Shown here: in pieces, positions 1 through 7,122 of the stretch
How positions within the stretch are numbered: position 1 is the stretch's first letter
Layout of the letters: the number at the start of each line of letters is the position of its first letter
IMG/VR virus record: IMGVR_UViG_3300047322_000284
Span: 1 to 40,065 of that record
Origin: a virus
DNA: 40,065 bases
Strand: one strand, 5' to 3'
Made by a program: the position numbers and the translations under genes
Notes under the pieces: generated by a model
What the model was told of the DNA's origin: nothing
The model's database searches: none
Seen by the model: only the letters and a program-made list of their open reading frames with translations

Positions 1-1258
1 TCGGGAAGTCAGCAGCCTTGAACAGCAGGTCGCCGGCAACCTTCATCAGCTCTTGATCCTGGCTCATGATCTGCGTGAGCGCGTTGAATGCTTCCTGCCT
101 GCGCGTCTCGTAGTTCGGGCCAACCTCAACGGTCACGTCATAGCGGCCGATGCCTGGGTTGTAGATCAGTTGCACGTCTTTCAGATGGTCGCGCTGGTCC
201 TGCGGCGGTGCGGGCTGTCCATCAGGCGTTGAAACCGGATGCGGCTGATTCGGATCGAACTGAGCAAACGTCTCTGTGCCGTCCTCGCCCAAGATCCGCA
301 CGACGCGCGCCGTGTCGTAAATCTTCGGGATCAGGTCAATCAGCACGCGGCCGGTGTATCGAATCGAGCGAGCAACGTTGTCGATGAAGTGATACGTCGC
401 GCGATCGCCCTGACGCTGCCGAGCCTGAATCGCCACGCCGGCTTGAGCGTTCGATTGCTGCCCGAACTGCTCTTGGTACTGGCCCGACGCCATCATCAAT
501 TCCTGCTGCGCCGTCTGCATGCCTTGCAGGTACGCAGAAGCGCCTACAGGCGGTTGCTCGCGCTGCGGACGCTCTATCTGCGAGCCGTCCTCTTTGACGC
601 CGTTGTAGGGCAGATACGGCAGGTTGTCTTTGTTCGCGTTCGCCCATTCGGATTCGAAGCCCTCGAACGCCTCAATCGGACCGACGAATGGCGTCTTGGT
701 CTGGAGCGCGATGTACTCGACTTGCGCGCTGCTCATGTAGTTGTACATGCGCTGCGCATCTTTCATGCTGCGCGTGTGGCCCTTGCGCTCAACCTTGCCG
801 TCGATGACGATTTCCTCGCCGATGACGCGCACAATCGGGATATACCGACCAGGCCACGGCTTTTCGTCGATGATCGTGTCACCAGCGAGCAGATACCAGG
901 TCATCTGCGGCGTGCTGACCGTGCGACGCTGGATTGACGCGTCGCCCTCAACCCTCTTCTGCTCATCAGGCGGCAGATCGGACAGCATGACGGCGCCAAG
1001 ATCCGGATGCGCAACAAGCGTGTCACTCTTGCTCGTCTTGCGGAAATACTCGCAGACGCGGATCTTGTCTTTGCCGATCCAGTCGCCCTTGGACGAGTCA
1101 TCGCCGAATTGCACGTCGGCAGCCTTCTCGCCCGGATAGGTCGCCTCGAATTCAGCCTTCGTCATCTGCTCGAACACGAAGCCATACTTCGCGTCTGAGC
1201 CGTCTGCGGATTCGATATCCGGGTCAAGATAGACCGTTAGCGGGTTCTTTACTCGCCG
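1..1258. repeat. Left copy of the diverged terminal duplication
   Basis: Bases 1-1258 align without gaps to 38808-40065. By hand count about 90 positions differ. Both copies lie in the portal gene in the same orientation. The final bases at 1258 and 40065 still align, so the true overlap may extend further. Confidence 0.95.
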
Positions 1259-1732
1259 AAGGAAAATTTCCTGATCAAAGCTGCCGTCGTGAGCGTACTC
1301 TGTGACGACGCGCCAATAACCAATACCTCCTTGGACAGCGAATTCGGTAGCAGTGTCATAGACGATCTCGGCGTGCGAGTTGTACTCGATATGCCGGATG
1401 ATTCCATCAAGGATCTTAGCAATCTCGATATCCGCATCGCCGTCCACCGGTAACGTCTTGACGCTAGGCTTGTTCTGCTTCGCATCGTTGATGATCTGTA
1501 GATTGTGCTGACGCGTCTTGTTGATCGTCAGGCACGGCCGCTGATCGCCTTCGCGTGCGTTGCGGATCTGATCGGGCCATTGCCAGCCGTTGTCGGCGTC
1601 GCCATTGGCGAACTTCAGGTCTTCAACGAAGCGCTTGCGAAACTCGCTCTCGGCTTCCTCGCATCGAGCAAAGCGTTCTTTCGCTTCGGCAACGATCTTC
1701 GCCTTGGGGTCTTCCTTTGCTTTGCGTGCCAT
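1..1732 (-). CDS. Portal protein, 5' part (truncated by the left window edge)
   Basis: This is the P22 gp1-type portal, the dodecameric ring at the capsid vertex through which DNA is packaged and ejected. The frame stays open from ATG at 1732 to base 1 (577 codons), so the gene runs out of the window and its stop is not seen here. The protein begins MARKAKEDPKAK and contains conserved stretches such as MTKAEFEATYPGEKA (about residue 190) and GPNYETRRQEAF. Its ATG overlaps the terminase stop by one base (TAATG), so the two are translationally coupled. The part encoded by 1-1258 is about 93 percent identical in DNA to the portal fragment at the right edge. Joining the two would give about 704 residues, normal for this family. 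Family assignment comes from the residue pattern plus the terminase-portal-scaffold-coat order. Confidence 0.9.
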   Translation of the reverse strand, partial: MARKAKEDPKAKIVAEAKERFARCEEAESEFRKRFVEDLKFANGDADNGWQWPDQIRNAREGDQRPCLTINKTRQHNLQIINDAKQNKPSVKTLPVDGDADIEIAKILDGIIRHIEYNSHAEIVYDTATEFAVQGGIGYWRVVTEYAHDGSFDQEIFLRRVKNPLTVYLDPDIESADGSDAKYGFVFEQMTKAEFEATYPGEKAADVQFGDDSSKGDWIGKDKIRVCEYFRKTSKSDTLVAHPDLGAVMLSDLPPDEQKRVEGDASIQRRTVSTPQMTWYLLAGDTIIDEKPWPGRYIPIVRVIGEEIVIDGKVERKGHTRSMKDAQRMYNYMSSAQVEYIALQTKTPFVGPIEAFEGFESEWANANKDNLPYLPYNGVKEDGSQIERPQREQPPVGASAYLQGMQTAQQELMMASGQYQEQFGQQSNAQAGVAIQARQRQGDRATYHFIDNVARSIRYTGRVLIDLIPKIYDTARVVRILGEDGTETFAQFDPNQPHPVSTPDGQPAPPQDQRDHLKDVQLIYNPGIGRYDVTVEVGPNYETRRQEAFNALTQIMSQDQELMKVAGDLLFKAADFP

Positions 1733-3150
1733 TAGCCCATCCATCCGCCGCCGCCCATCATGGGCCGGCGAACTGTTGGTTTAGTTTCAGATTTCTTTCG
1801 CTGCGCGGGAATCGCCCACGCCATCATCAGCGAGTCAGCCATGTTCGGAGATGGAATGCCTTGGGCGCGCATTTCATCCTTGCTGACAAGCTGAATCAGG
1901 CGCGACGACGAAGTGCGCTTGCGCTGCTGGCGCACCAGTTCCGCTTTCAGTTGATCAAGGTCTTTGATGGTCGACGACAGGCTAATCATGTCAACCGGAT
2001 CGGAGTATTCGCCGTGCTCGATCGCCTGATACGTGCGCTCGAATCGGTCACGCAGCAGCCACCAGTACTGAGCGCGCTTGTTGCGGAACACGTCTTCGTT
2101 TAGGCGATCCTCTTTGTACTTTCCAGGAGTCGGCGAGTCACCGCCCCCAAAGCCAATAACGTCGATCTGGCGGTCCCCAACGCGCTCTTTCAGGCCAACT
2201 TTCACGCCGGCACCAACGCCAACGCTGTCGTACACCAGCACATCGGCGCGGAACTCGAATGCATCATCGAACGCAATGCCAATCGCTTGATTCAGATCGC
2301 CGTCGCCCCATTGCTTGACGTTGTTGACGAGCATCCCGTATCGCATCGTGATCGCCTTCTTGTCGACACCACTGTCAGCAGGGTCAAACGACAGAACGCG
2401 TTCGCCGCGAGTCTTGAAGTTCAGCTTTACGTGCGCATCAATCGCAGCATCGACCCATTCTGATTCGATGATGCTGTCCGCATAGTCGGCGTTGCACTCA
2501 CCCTCCCAAACATGCAGGTACTTCTTGAAATTCACCCGCTTGTCGCGCTCCATTTCTTGGCGCAACGTATCTGGAAAATAGGGGTTATCACGCCACGAAA
2601 CCTTGCGGACATATATGTATTCGTCTTCGTAGAAGCCCTGCGAGTTGATCTCTTGCAGGTATGGCGCCACAAACTGCGAATACGTAGATGCCGCAGCCTC
2701 GTTCGGATTAAACGATATCCAAACCTCGGAGTTTTCCGCGCGAATCGTCGGCAGCAGCAAGTCCCACGTCTTTTGCGCAACCGTCTCAGCCTCTTCTACC
2801 CAACAAATCGTGTAGCCAAACTTCGATTTCAGGGATTGGATATTGCGCGCGAGGCCAACGAACTTGAAACACGACCCGTTATAGCGGCCATAAATCGCTG
2901 TCGCCTGTATATCGAAGAATTCGCGGAGACCTAGCTTGTCTATTTTTGCGACGATCAGCGCGTAGGAGGAATCTTCAATCGAATTCTGGAACTCCCGCGC
3001 GCACAATATCCGATCACCACGCGCATGCGCCAGTATCACCAGCACTTCCGCAAAGGTTTCAGACTTAGCTGCGCCACGACCACCGAAGAAGCACTTGATC
3101 CGCTTGGGGATCGGAAGCATCTCAAATGCTTCTATCAGGTCAATTTCCAT
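1732..3150 (-). CDS. Terminase large subunit
   Basis: This is the packaging motor ATPase/nuclease that docks on the portal and cuts concatemeric DNA. The 472 residues have the expected two-domain layout. The Walker A-type loop GGRGAAKS lies at residues 23-30. A Walker B-like segment ending WVEEAE lies near 115-121. A C-terminal RNase H-fold nuclease is suggested by LSFDPADSG near 249, VLVYDSVG near 304 and a late acidic MADSLMMAW near 440. It most resembles the Terminase_3/P22-Sf6 type, which fits headful packaging (inference). The start ATG at 3150 overlaps the end of the putative small subunit by 11 bp, and its stop overlaps the portal start. The C-terminus ends in a Gly/Met-rich tail. Confidence 0.93.
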   Translation of the reverse strand: MEIDLIEAFEMLPIPKRIKCFFGGRGAAKSETFAEVLVILAHARGDRILCAREFQNSIEDSSYALIVAKIDKLGLREFFDIQATAIYGRYNGSCFKFVGLARNIQSLKSKFGYTICWVEEAETVAQKTWDLLLPTIRAENSEVWISFNPNEAAASTYSQFVAPYLQEINSQGFYEDEYIYVRKVSWRDNPYFPDTLRQEMERDKRVNFKKYLHVWEGECNADYADSIIESEWVDAAIDAHVKLNFKTRGERVLSFDPADSGVDKKAITMRYGMLVNNVKQWGDGDLNQAIGIAFDDAFEFRADVLVYDSVGVGAGVKVGLKERVGDRQIDVIGFGGGDSPTPGKYKEDRLNEDVFRNKRAQYWWLLRDRFERTYQAIEHGEYSDPVDMISLSSTIKDLDQLKAELVRQQRKRTSSSRLIQLVSKDEMRAQGIPSPNMADSLMMAWAIPAQRKKSETKPTVRRPMMGGGGWMG

Positions 3151-3433
3151 CTGCTTTCGGCCGTATCAACTTGAATACGAACTCTCCCGCCGTCGCAACA
3201 GCAGCCCCGCCCGGGCCGGATATCTCCGTTGCCTGCGTGGACTTGCCATATCCGCGGTCAAGCAGTTCTTTTGCCGCCGCGATACGGGCCGAATCGTTCT
3301 CGCTCGTCGTCAAGATCGTGGCGAGCATTGCGATTGCCTCAGGCGCGTGGTTCTGTGCCAGCGCCCGAATATCGGCCGTGATCTTGTTCGGCGTTCCTCT
3401 GACTCGGCCGCCGGTTTTCACACCTTTAGCCAT
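3140..3433 (-). CDS. Putative terminase small subunit / DNA-binding packaging protein
   Basis: This gene encodes 97 residues starting MAKGVKTGGRVRGTPNK. A basic GxxxGTPNK start followed by a helical region (IAMLATILTTSENDSARIAAAKELLDRGYGK) is typical of the small DNA-binding proteins encoded just before phage large terminases. The TerS role is inferred from this pattern and from position directly upstream of TerL, with an 11-bp overlap. No certain helix-turn-helix is visible. It could instead be another small phage protein with the same basic N-terminus. Confidence 0.65.
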   Translation of the reverse strand: MAKGVKTGGRVRGTPNKITADIRALAQNHAPEAIAMLATILTTSENDSARIAAAKELLDRGYGKSTQATEISGPGGAAVATAGEFVFKLIRPKADGN

Positions 3434-3532
3434 GTGTCTATTTCCGTCTAAATCTATCTACTTTTGAGGTGCGCGCTCACCGGCCCGTATGTGTTGCCGG
3501 GTTCCTGCCCTGACCAGGAGCGCGCGAAAGGG

Positions 3533-3658
3533 TTACCTGAATACGCTTCGGATAAAGCCGAACGCCAGAGCCGCGATCCAGAACCACAGAAATGCACTGA
3601 TTGCCGCGCCAATGAGCACGAATGGCCCAACGGCAAAGATCGTCAAAAAGGTTCCCAT
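3533..3658 (-). CDS. 41-residue membrane peptide
   Basis: This small leftward ORF runs from ATG 3658 to TAA 3533 and fills the gap between the small terminase and the next gene. It has a good ribosome-binding site (GGAG, 6 bases before the ATG). The product is almost wholly hydrophobic, with two possible membrane passes split near SAFLW and a basic end (FIRSVFR). Such size and topology would suit a small holin-like or membrane-modifying peptide, but no family is recognised. Support comes from the ribosome-binding site, the membrane profile and its fit in the leftward operon. Confidence 0.55.
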   Translation of the reverse strand: MGTFLTIFAVGPFVLIGAAISAFLWFWIAALAFGFIRSVFR

Positions 3659-3786
3659 GTCTGCTCCAGTAGGTTGAGAAGATTCCGCACCCGGCGCGCC
3701 CTAGAGTTCCCTTGCGGGCGGAGACAGGACGCTTCCACTACCTGCGCGGCTGACGCTGTTTTCCCACCTGCGCCTGGGGTGATGAA

Positions 3787-3999
3787 TTAGTGCGTGATGC
3801 CAGCCCGCGCCATGATCGACAGCGCGGCTTCGAACAGCCCCGCGTAGTCGTCCTCGTCGTACTGCTCGGCGCGTCCAATCAGCATCTCTAGCGTCTCGTC
3901 GTCGAGTTCCAGATTGCCGGTATTGATCAGATGGCCGAACGCCACTGCGAGCGCGTCGGCTAACGTGTCTATGTCTTCGTGCGGGCAGAGCTTGCGCAT
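3787..3999 (-). CDS. Hypothetical acidic protein, 70 aa
   Basis: This leftward gene of the packaging operon has start ATG 3999 (MRKLCPHEDIDTLADALA) and ends MARAGITH. The protein is acidic and probably all-helical (LELDDETLEMLIGRAEQYDEDDYA) with no membrane segment. It lies 9 bp after the upstream 104-residue gene. I do not recognise a family. The strand, spacing and amino-acid balance support a real gene. Confidence 0.6.
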   Translation of the reverse strand: MRKLCPHEDIDTLADALAVAFGHLINTGNLELDDETLEMLIGRAEQYDEDDYAGLFEAALSIMARAGITH

Positions 4000-4008
4000 A
4001 CCACCCCG

Positions 4009-4323
4009 CTAACAGGTGACGGTCATCGGATTGACGGGATACGTAACGCCCGGGCCTGGCTGAATCCACGGGCTGACCGGGTAATACGGCTGCTGAACTT
4101 GCGGCGGCGTCTGTTGCTGCTTTGTGCGCTCGAAGTACTCACGCATGAGGCGTTGCGCGTCCGACTCGATCGCCTTCGGTGTCTCGCCAACAGGTGGAGT
4201 GACTTTTTGGAAGACGGTCGAAAGGTGTTCCTGAATCGACTTCCATTGTTCCGCTGTCGGCGCGGTGCCCTTCCCTAGCTCAACGAAACCTTGCAGCCAA
4301 TACGTGAATTGTTCTGGTGTCAT
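4009..4323 (-). CDS. Hypothetical phage protein, 104 aa
   Basis: The gene begins MTPEQFTYWLQGFVELG, a start common in small phage proteins encoded near terminases. A helical N-terminal half is followed by a Gln/Pro/Tyr-rich, probably disordered tail. The start overlaps the stop of the metallophosphoesterase gene (ATGA), so it is translationally coupled to it. No enzymatic motif is seen and the function is unknown. Confidence 0.65.
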   Translation of the reverse strand: MTPEQFTYWLQGFVELGKGTAPTAEQWKSIQEHLSTVFQKVTPPVGETPKAIESDAQRLMREYFERTKQQQTPPQVQQPYYPVSPWIQPGPGVTYPVNPMTVTC

Positions 4324-5219
4324 GCCATCCTCTGTCCGCGGAAGTAAGCGCGTCCGTCATCCCGCACCGAGCAGAACTCTGGCATCAGCAGTTCGCCGTC
4401 GCGCCACGTCAGCAGCGCAAAGCCCGACTGCCAGTTCGCGTTGCGCCCCGTTAGGTAATGGAACTCGTCTTGCGATGGATCGGCGAGCATGCCCGTCTCG
4501 ATGCCGTAGCGCAGCTTTCCGAATCCGCGGAACTGGACAGCCTGTAGGCGGTGCGTATGGCCTGTGACGACGTGATAGCCGGCGCCCTTAACCACGTTGT
4601 TGTATGCCGCATGCATGCCATTCGCCACCGAATGAATGATGACCGTGTCGTCGTTGACGTCGATTCGGTACGAATCCTTCCACGCGGGTAAGTGATCGGC
4701 GAGAGCGAACCCAGCCACGCCTTCATACTCAGGCGCCGAATGTGCGAGGCGACTATCGAAACGAACATCGTGATTTCCTATGGTGCGCAGAAGCTTCATA
4801 CCGCGCGCAGCGGCCTCGATCTCGCCTAAGCGATCCTGCACCGCCTCTAACTCGTCCTTGACGCTGTACGTCTTCTGCCAGCCAATGCGTGCGTGTTTGC
4901 TGATACGTGCGCCATCGAGCAAATCGCCGTTCAGGATCACGGCCTTGATATCGCTCGCGTGTTCCGCGATCACATTGCAGAACGCCTTGTGCGCGGTCGT
5001 GACCAGCTTCGGCGAGTAGTGAGCGTCAGAGCCGACGACGATCGATCCGTTGCGAATCGAAAGCCGGTTCGTCAGTTTCTTTTCCGTCAGCGTAAGCACT
5101 ACGTCTTGATGCTTCGCCGCCTTCATGCGATCGCGAAACGTCGTCTCTGCAATGCCGCTTGCCCGAGCTGCAGCCTTGATGCTGCCGTGCGTCTCAATGG
5201 CCTTCTGGTAATCGATCAA
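4320..5219 (-). CDS. Metallophosphoesterase with N-terminal HTH
   Basis: This is a 299-residue calcineurin-like phosphoesterase. The dimetal-site motifs are complete and in order: D65-A-H67 (GSDAHYS), GDLLD at 98-102, GNHD at 148-151, a lone His near 196, and GHTH at 220-223. The first 40 residues look like a helix-turn-helix (SIKAAARASGIAETTFRDRM), as in phage proteins that pair DNA binding with a phosphoesterase. The likely role is hydrolysis of a nucleic-acid or nucleotide phosphodiester; the substrate cannot be told from sequence. It is the second gene of the leftward operon and overlaps its neighbours on both sides by 4 bp (ATGA type). Confidence 0.85.
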   Translation of the reverse strand: MIDYQKAIETHGSIKAAARASGIAETTFRDRMKAAKHQDVVLTLTEKKLTNRLSIRNGSIVVGSDAHYSPKLVTTAHKAFCNVIAEHASDIKAVILNGDLLDGARISKHARIGWQKTYSVKDELEAVQDRLGEIEAAARGMKLLRTIGNHDVRFDSRLAHSAPEYEGVAGFALADHLPAWKDSYRIDVNDDTVIIHSVANGMHAAYNNVVKGAGYHVVTGHTHRLQAVQFRGFGKLRYGIETGMLADPSQDEFHYLTGRNANWQSGFALLTWRDGELLMPEFCSVRDDGRAYFRGQRMA

Positions 5220-5434
5220 GCATCGCCCCCGATTCTTTTTAGTGCCGCCTCGCGATCAGCCTTCATCGCGCCGACGATCAGTCGATGCTTTTCGTTGCCT
5301 ACGCTATCCAGCAGCACGCCCATTTCGTTGCCCGAGTCGCGCTCGAACTCCGCGCCAACCATCACCATCGCCAGCACGCAGAGCACGAATAACGCGAACA
5401 CGAGCGAAATCACGACGAGCGATACGATCGACAT
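5216..5434 (-). CDS. Small membrane protein, first gene of the leftward late block
   Basis: The 72 residues begin MSIVSLVVISLVFALFVLCV, one strong N-terminal transmembrane helix, followed by a charged soluble tail (VGNEKHRLIVGAMKADREAALKRI). The ribosome-binding site is strong (AGAAGGAG before ATG 5434). The gene faces away from the early gene at 5578, so it marks the beginning of the leftward operon. The topology would suit a membrane-anchored accessory or holin-like protein, but no family is recognised. Confidence 0.7.
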   Translation of the reverse strand: MSIVSLVVISLVFALFVLCVLAMVMVGAEFERDSGNEMGVLLDSVGNEKHRLIVGAMKADREAALKRIGGDA

Positions 5435-5521
5435 GGCGGCTCCTTCTAAGCACTGGTTGTATTAGATGTGGGCGAGCGAACGCGCAAAGCATCCACGGCG
5501 TCGACAGTTTGCAAACAAAAC

Positions 5522-5550
5522 TTGATGTTCTAATACTGCGGAAGTATTAT
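5522..5550 (+). promoter_or_regulatory. Promoter with embedded 19-bp inverted-repeat operator (site 1)
   Basis: TTGATG (5522-5527), a 17-bp spacer and TATTAT (5545-5550) form a sigma70-type promoter for the gene at 5578. The spacer and -10 contain TAATACTGCGGAAGTATTA (5531-5549), with arms TAATACT/AGTATTA. The same arrangement recurs at 10953-10981 and 17120-17148. A perfect 10-bp palindrome, GTTTGCAAAC, lies just upstream at 5507-5516. The repeat read on the minus strand also holds TATAAT, so the site may affect the leftward late operon too. Confidence 0.75.
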
Positions 5551-5577
5551 ATCTACACGCAAACGCGGAGACCAACC

Positions 5578-5754
5578 ATGAGCAACTATGAAAATTACGT
5601 TCTGAAGCAAGCAGCCGAGACGATCGGCAAGCTGCGCGAGCTGGTGCAGTCCGGTCACATCACCATCGAGAGCGCATGCGCAATCGGCGAAGCGCGCGCC
5701 ATGCTGAAGATCCTGTCTAACGCACTGGAGGCGCGCAGTGAACGCGCGGTTTAA
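5578..5754 (+). CDS. Hypothetical helical protein, 58 aa
   Basis: This is the first rightward gene behind operator-promoter site 1. The protein (MSNYENYVLKQAAETIGKL at the start) is predicted to be two helices and has no membrane segment. Its last codons overlap the GTG start of the next gene by 17 bp, and the pair ends at a strong terminator. Together they form a short, separately regulated transcript between the late operon and the immunity region. No family is recognised. Confidence 0.7.
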   Translation: MSNYENYVLKQAAETIGKLRELVQSGHITIESACAIGEARAMLKILSNALEARSERAV

Positions 5755-5857
5755 GTGCAGCCACGATTTCTGGCTCGATCAGGAGGCAGACGCCTACTAC
5801 AACGAGACAGATGGCGACGATGACGAAGAACCAGAGGAAGATCCGGATGACGAATGA
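5738..5857 (+). CDS. Very acidic 39-residue protein
   Basis: A GTG start at 5738 is preceded by a near-perfect ribosome-binding site (GGAGG, 6 bases away), and TGA lies at 5855-5857. After MNARFKCSHDFWLDQE the protein becomes almost continuously acidic (GDDDEEPEEDPDDE). It overlaps the end of the preceding gene and is followed within 6 bases by a terminator, so it closes this two-gene transcript. Such acidic small phage proteins sometimes mimic DNA to block host DNA-binding proteins; that is inference only. Confidence 0.65.
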   Translation: MNARFKCSHDFWLDQEADAYYNETDGDDDEEPEEDPDDE

Positions 5858-5862
5858 CCAAG

Positions 5863-5886
5863 GCCCGCGCGATGCGGGCTTTTTTG
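5863..5886 (+). terminator. Rho-independent terminator of the 5578-5857 transcript
   Basis: Stem GCCCGC (5863-5868) pairs with GCGGGC (5874-5879) around a five-base loop and is followed by a run of seven T (5880-5886). It sits directly after the acidic small gene. Confidence 0.9.
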
Positions 5887-5939
5887 TTTGTGCCGCTACT
5901 TTCCCGGCTGGTCAGGAGTGGGGATCTCCGGCGAAAACG

Positions 5940-5971
5940 AAAAAGCCGCCGCTGATTGCTCTAGCGACGGC
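5940..5971 (-). terminator. Leftward terminator, second hairpin
   Basis: GCCGCCGCT (5945-5953) pairs with AGCGACGGC (5963-5971) with one mismatch. Read on the minus strand, it ends in five T. It backs up the stronger leftward terminator at 5981-6012 and would stop transcripts from the repressor side. Confidence 0.6.
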
Positions 5972-5980
5972 TTACTTTGT

Positions 5981-6012
5981 AAAAAACCGGCTCAAGCATT
6001 TCTGCGAGCCGG
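5981..6012 (-). terminator. Leftward terminator of the repressor transcript
   Basis: Perfect 7-bp arms CCGGCTC (5987-5993) and GAGCCGG (6006-6012) enclose a 12-base loop. On the minus strand the stem is followed by six T (5981-5986). It lies 117 bp downstream of the 60-residue gene and ends the leftward immunity transcript. The rest of 6013-6128 shows nothing I can assign. Confidence 0.85.
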
Positions 6013-6128
6013 AAACTGCTTTGCAGCAGAAGGAACCGGTGATGAATACGACACAAGTCGCAATGACGTCACGGTAGACACATCTTACCAAAACAGTCCA
6101 AGTTGTGTCAACCAAAACTTTGAGCGTA

Positions 6129-6311
6129 TTAATGCGTTCGCCCAACGATAGACAGAAGGGCCGCAATCGCCTCCTGACGCATGTGAACGGGGATGGCGGC
6201 GCAGGCCGCGTTGATGAATTCTTGGTCACTCCAGGCATGAGGCGATAACTCGCCATCCAGCACCGGCATAGGGTTAGCACAATTTGCTGCGACAGCTTGC
6301 GCACCGGTCAT
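6129..6311 (-). CDS. Hypothetical protein, 60 aa, downstream of the repressor
   Basis: The leftward ORF starts at ATG 6311 behind an AAGGCGGG ribosome-binding site. The product (MTGAQAVAANCANPMPVLDG...ALLSIVGRTH) is soluble and has no recognisable domain. It lies in the leftward immunity transcript, between the repressor and two terminators, so it is probably expressed in the lysogen. Candidates are a superinfection-immunity or exclusion protein, but nothing in the sequence proves this. Confidence 0.55.
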   Translation of the reverse strand: MTGAQAVAANCANPMPVLDGELSPHAWSDQEFINAACAAIPVHMRQEAIAALLSIVGRTH

Positions 6312-6425
6312 AATTACCCGCCTTTCTCTTTTGTAGGGGACGCGCTTTCAACTAAGCGACCCCTGAACAATAAGGCTTATCATATGGGTAAGCAACAATT
6401 TTTTGTATCGCTTTGTTGCATTTTG

Positions 6426-6437
6426 GCAGTATTAGAA
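6426..6437 (-). promoter_or_regulatory. Possible operator half-site upstream of the 60-aa gene
   Basis: On the minus strand this reads TTCTAATACTGC, identical over 12 bases to 5528-5539 inside operator-promoter site 1. The second arm of the inverted repeat is missing. It lies in the 207-bp gap between the repressor stop and the 60-residue gene, where I see no other clear signal. Confidence 0.35.
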
Positions 6438-6518
6438 GTCAAAATTACTTTGCTCAGACCTAAGTTGTTATTTCTGTAATATTTTTGTCTGCCCCGCTGT
6501 CAACCGTTTGCGAGCAGC

Positions 6519-6968
6519 TTATTTCGCGTGCTCTTTCTCGACTATCGTCTCTATCGGCTTTCCTGTGACGATAGCGCCCATCACCTTTATCAGTGCGGCG
6601 CGCGTTGCTTCAGGTGAATGCTCGTAGAGGCCGCGGACAGTGTTTAGAACGTCTGCCAGCCCCTCGTCCTGGACTTCTGCCGGCGCCTGATGGTTTGTAT
6701 CGAGCCAGCCTTCCGGGAGGTTCAGAGCGCTCTCTATGCGGCGCGCGAGCTGCGGGCCGATGATGCGACCGTTGCCGCCCTCTTCCTTCTTCCCACCGTT
6801 CTTGATCTGCGACACGTAGATCTGATCCATACCGAGACGGTCGGCAAATCGTCTGAGCATTCCCCGATCTGGCTCGTTCGGCCAATCCTTTCTGAAGTCT
6901 TCCTTGAATTGGTCAAACAGCCAAAGGAAGTTTCGTTGGCGGATGCGCTCGATTGTTTCTACGGTCAT
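6519..6968 (-). CDS. XRE-family phage repressor (CI-type, short form)
   Basis: The open frame reaches further upstream, but ATG 6968 has an AGGAA ribosome-binding site and yields a clean 149-residue protein beginning MTVETIERIRQRNFLW. A helix-turn-helix is visible around residues 37-80 (LRRFADRLGMDQIYVSQIKN, then IGPQLARRIESALNLPEGWLD). The C-terminal part is helical and lacks the Ser/Lys LexA-type peptidase domain, so the protein is not expected to self-cleave during SOS. It is divergent from a Cro-like gene across a 266-bp region with promoters and repeats, the classic layout of a lysis-lysogeny switch. Confidence 0.85.
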   Translation of the reverse strand: MTVETIERIRQRNFLWLFDQFKEDFRKDWPNEPDRGMLRRFADRLGMDQIYVSQIKNGGKKEEGGNGRIIGPQLARRIESALNLPEGWLDTNHQAPAEVQDEGLADVLNTVRGLYEHSPEATRAALIKVMGAIVTGKPIETIVEKEHAK

Positions 6969-7078
6969 CTTCGGTTCCTGTGTTTTAGTCGCGGGTTGGC
7001 CCCGTCGTGCGCACCTCATGCGCTTTTCACCGGTACGGGCGTGTTCCCCTCGCCGCCCTGCTCTTTTCGTGTAACAGA

Positions 7079-7107
7079 ATATTGCGACATCAGGCGTCCG
7101 AATGCAA
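7079..7107 (-). promoter_or_regulatory. Repressor promoter (leftward)
   Basis: Read leftward: TTGCAT (7107-7102), a 17-bp spacer and CAATAT (7084-7079). It lies 111 bp upstream of the repressor ATG. This is the best promoter match facing the repressor. Confidence 0.55.
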
Positions 7108-7122
7108 GCGTGAATTAAGCAA

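Noticed and set aside
88-1198. Rightward frames across the left end, and their mirror at 38895-39306 and 39548-39817
   Set aside because: They lie antisense to the portal gene, whose frame is open throughout and matches a known family; Arg/Ala-rich products are typical of shadow frames.
6297-6479. 60-residue rightward frame in the gap downstream of the repressor
   Set aside because: It has no ribosome-binding site, a composition unlike its neighbours, and lies over a possible hairpin and an operator half-site.
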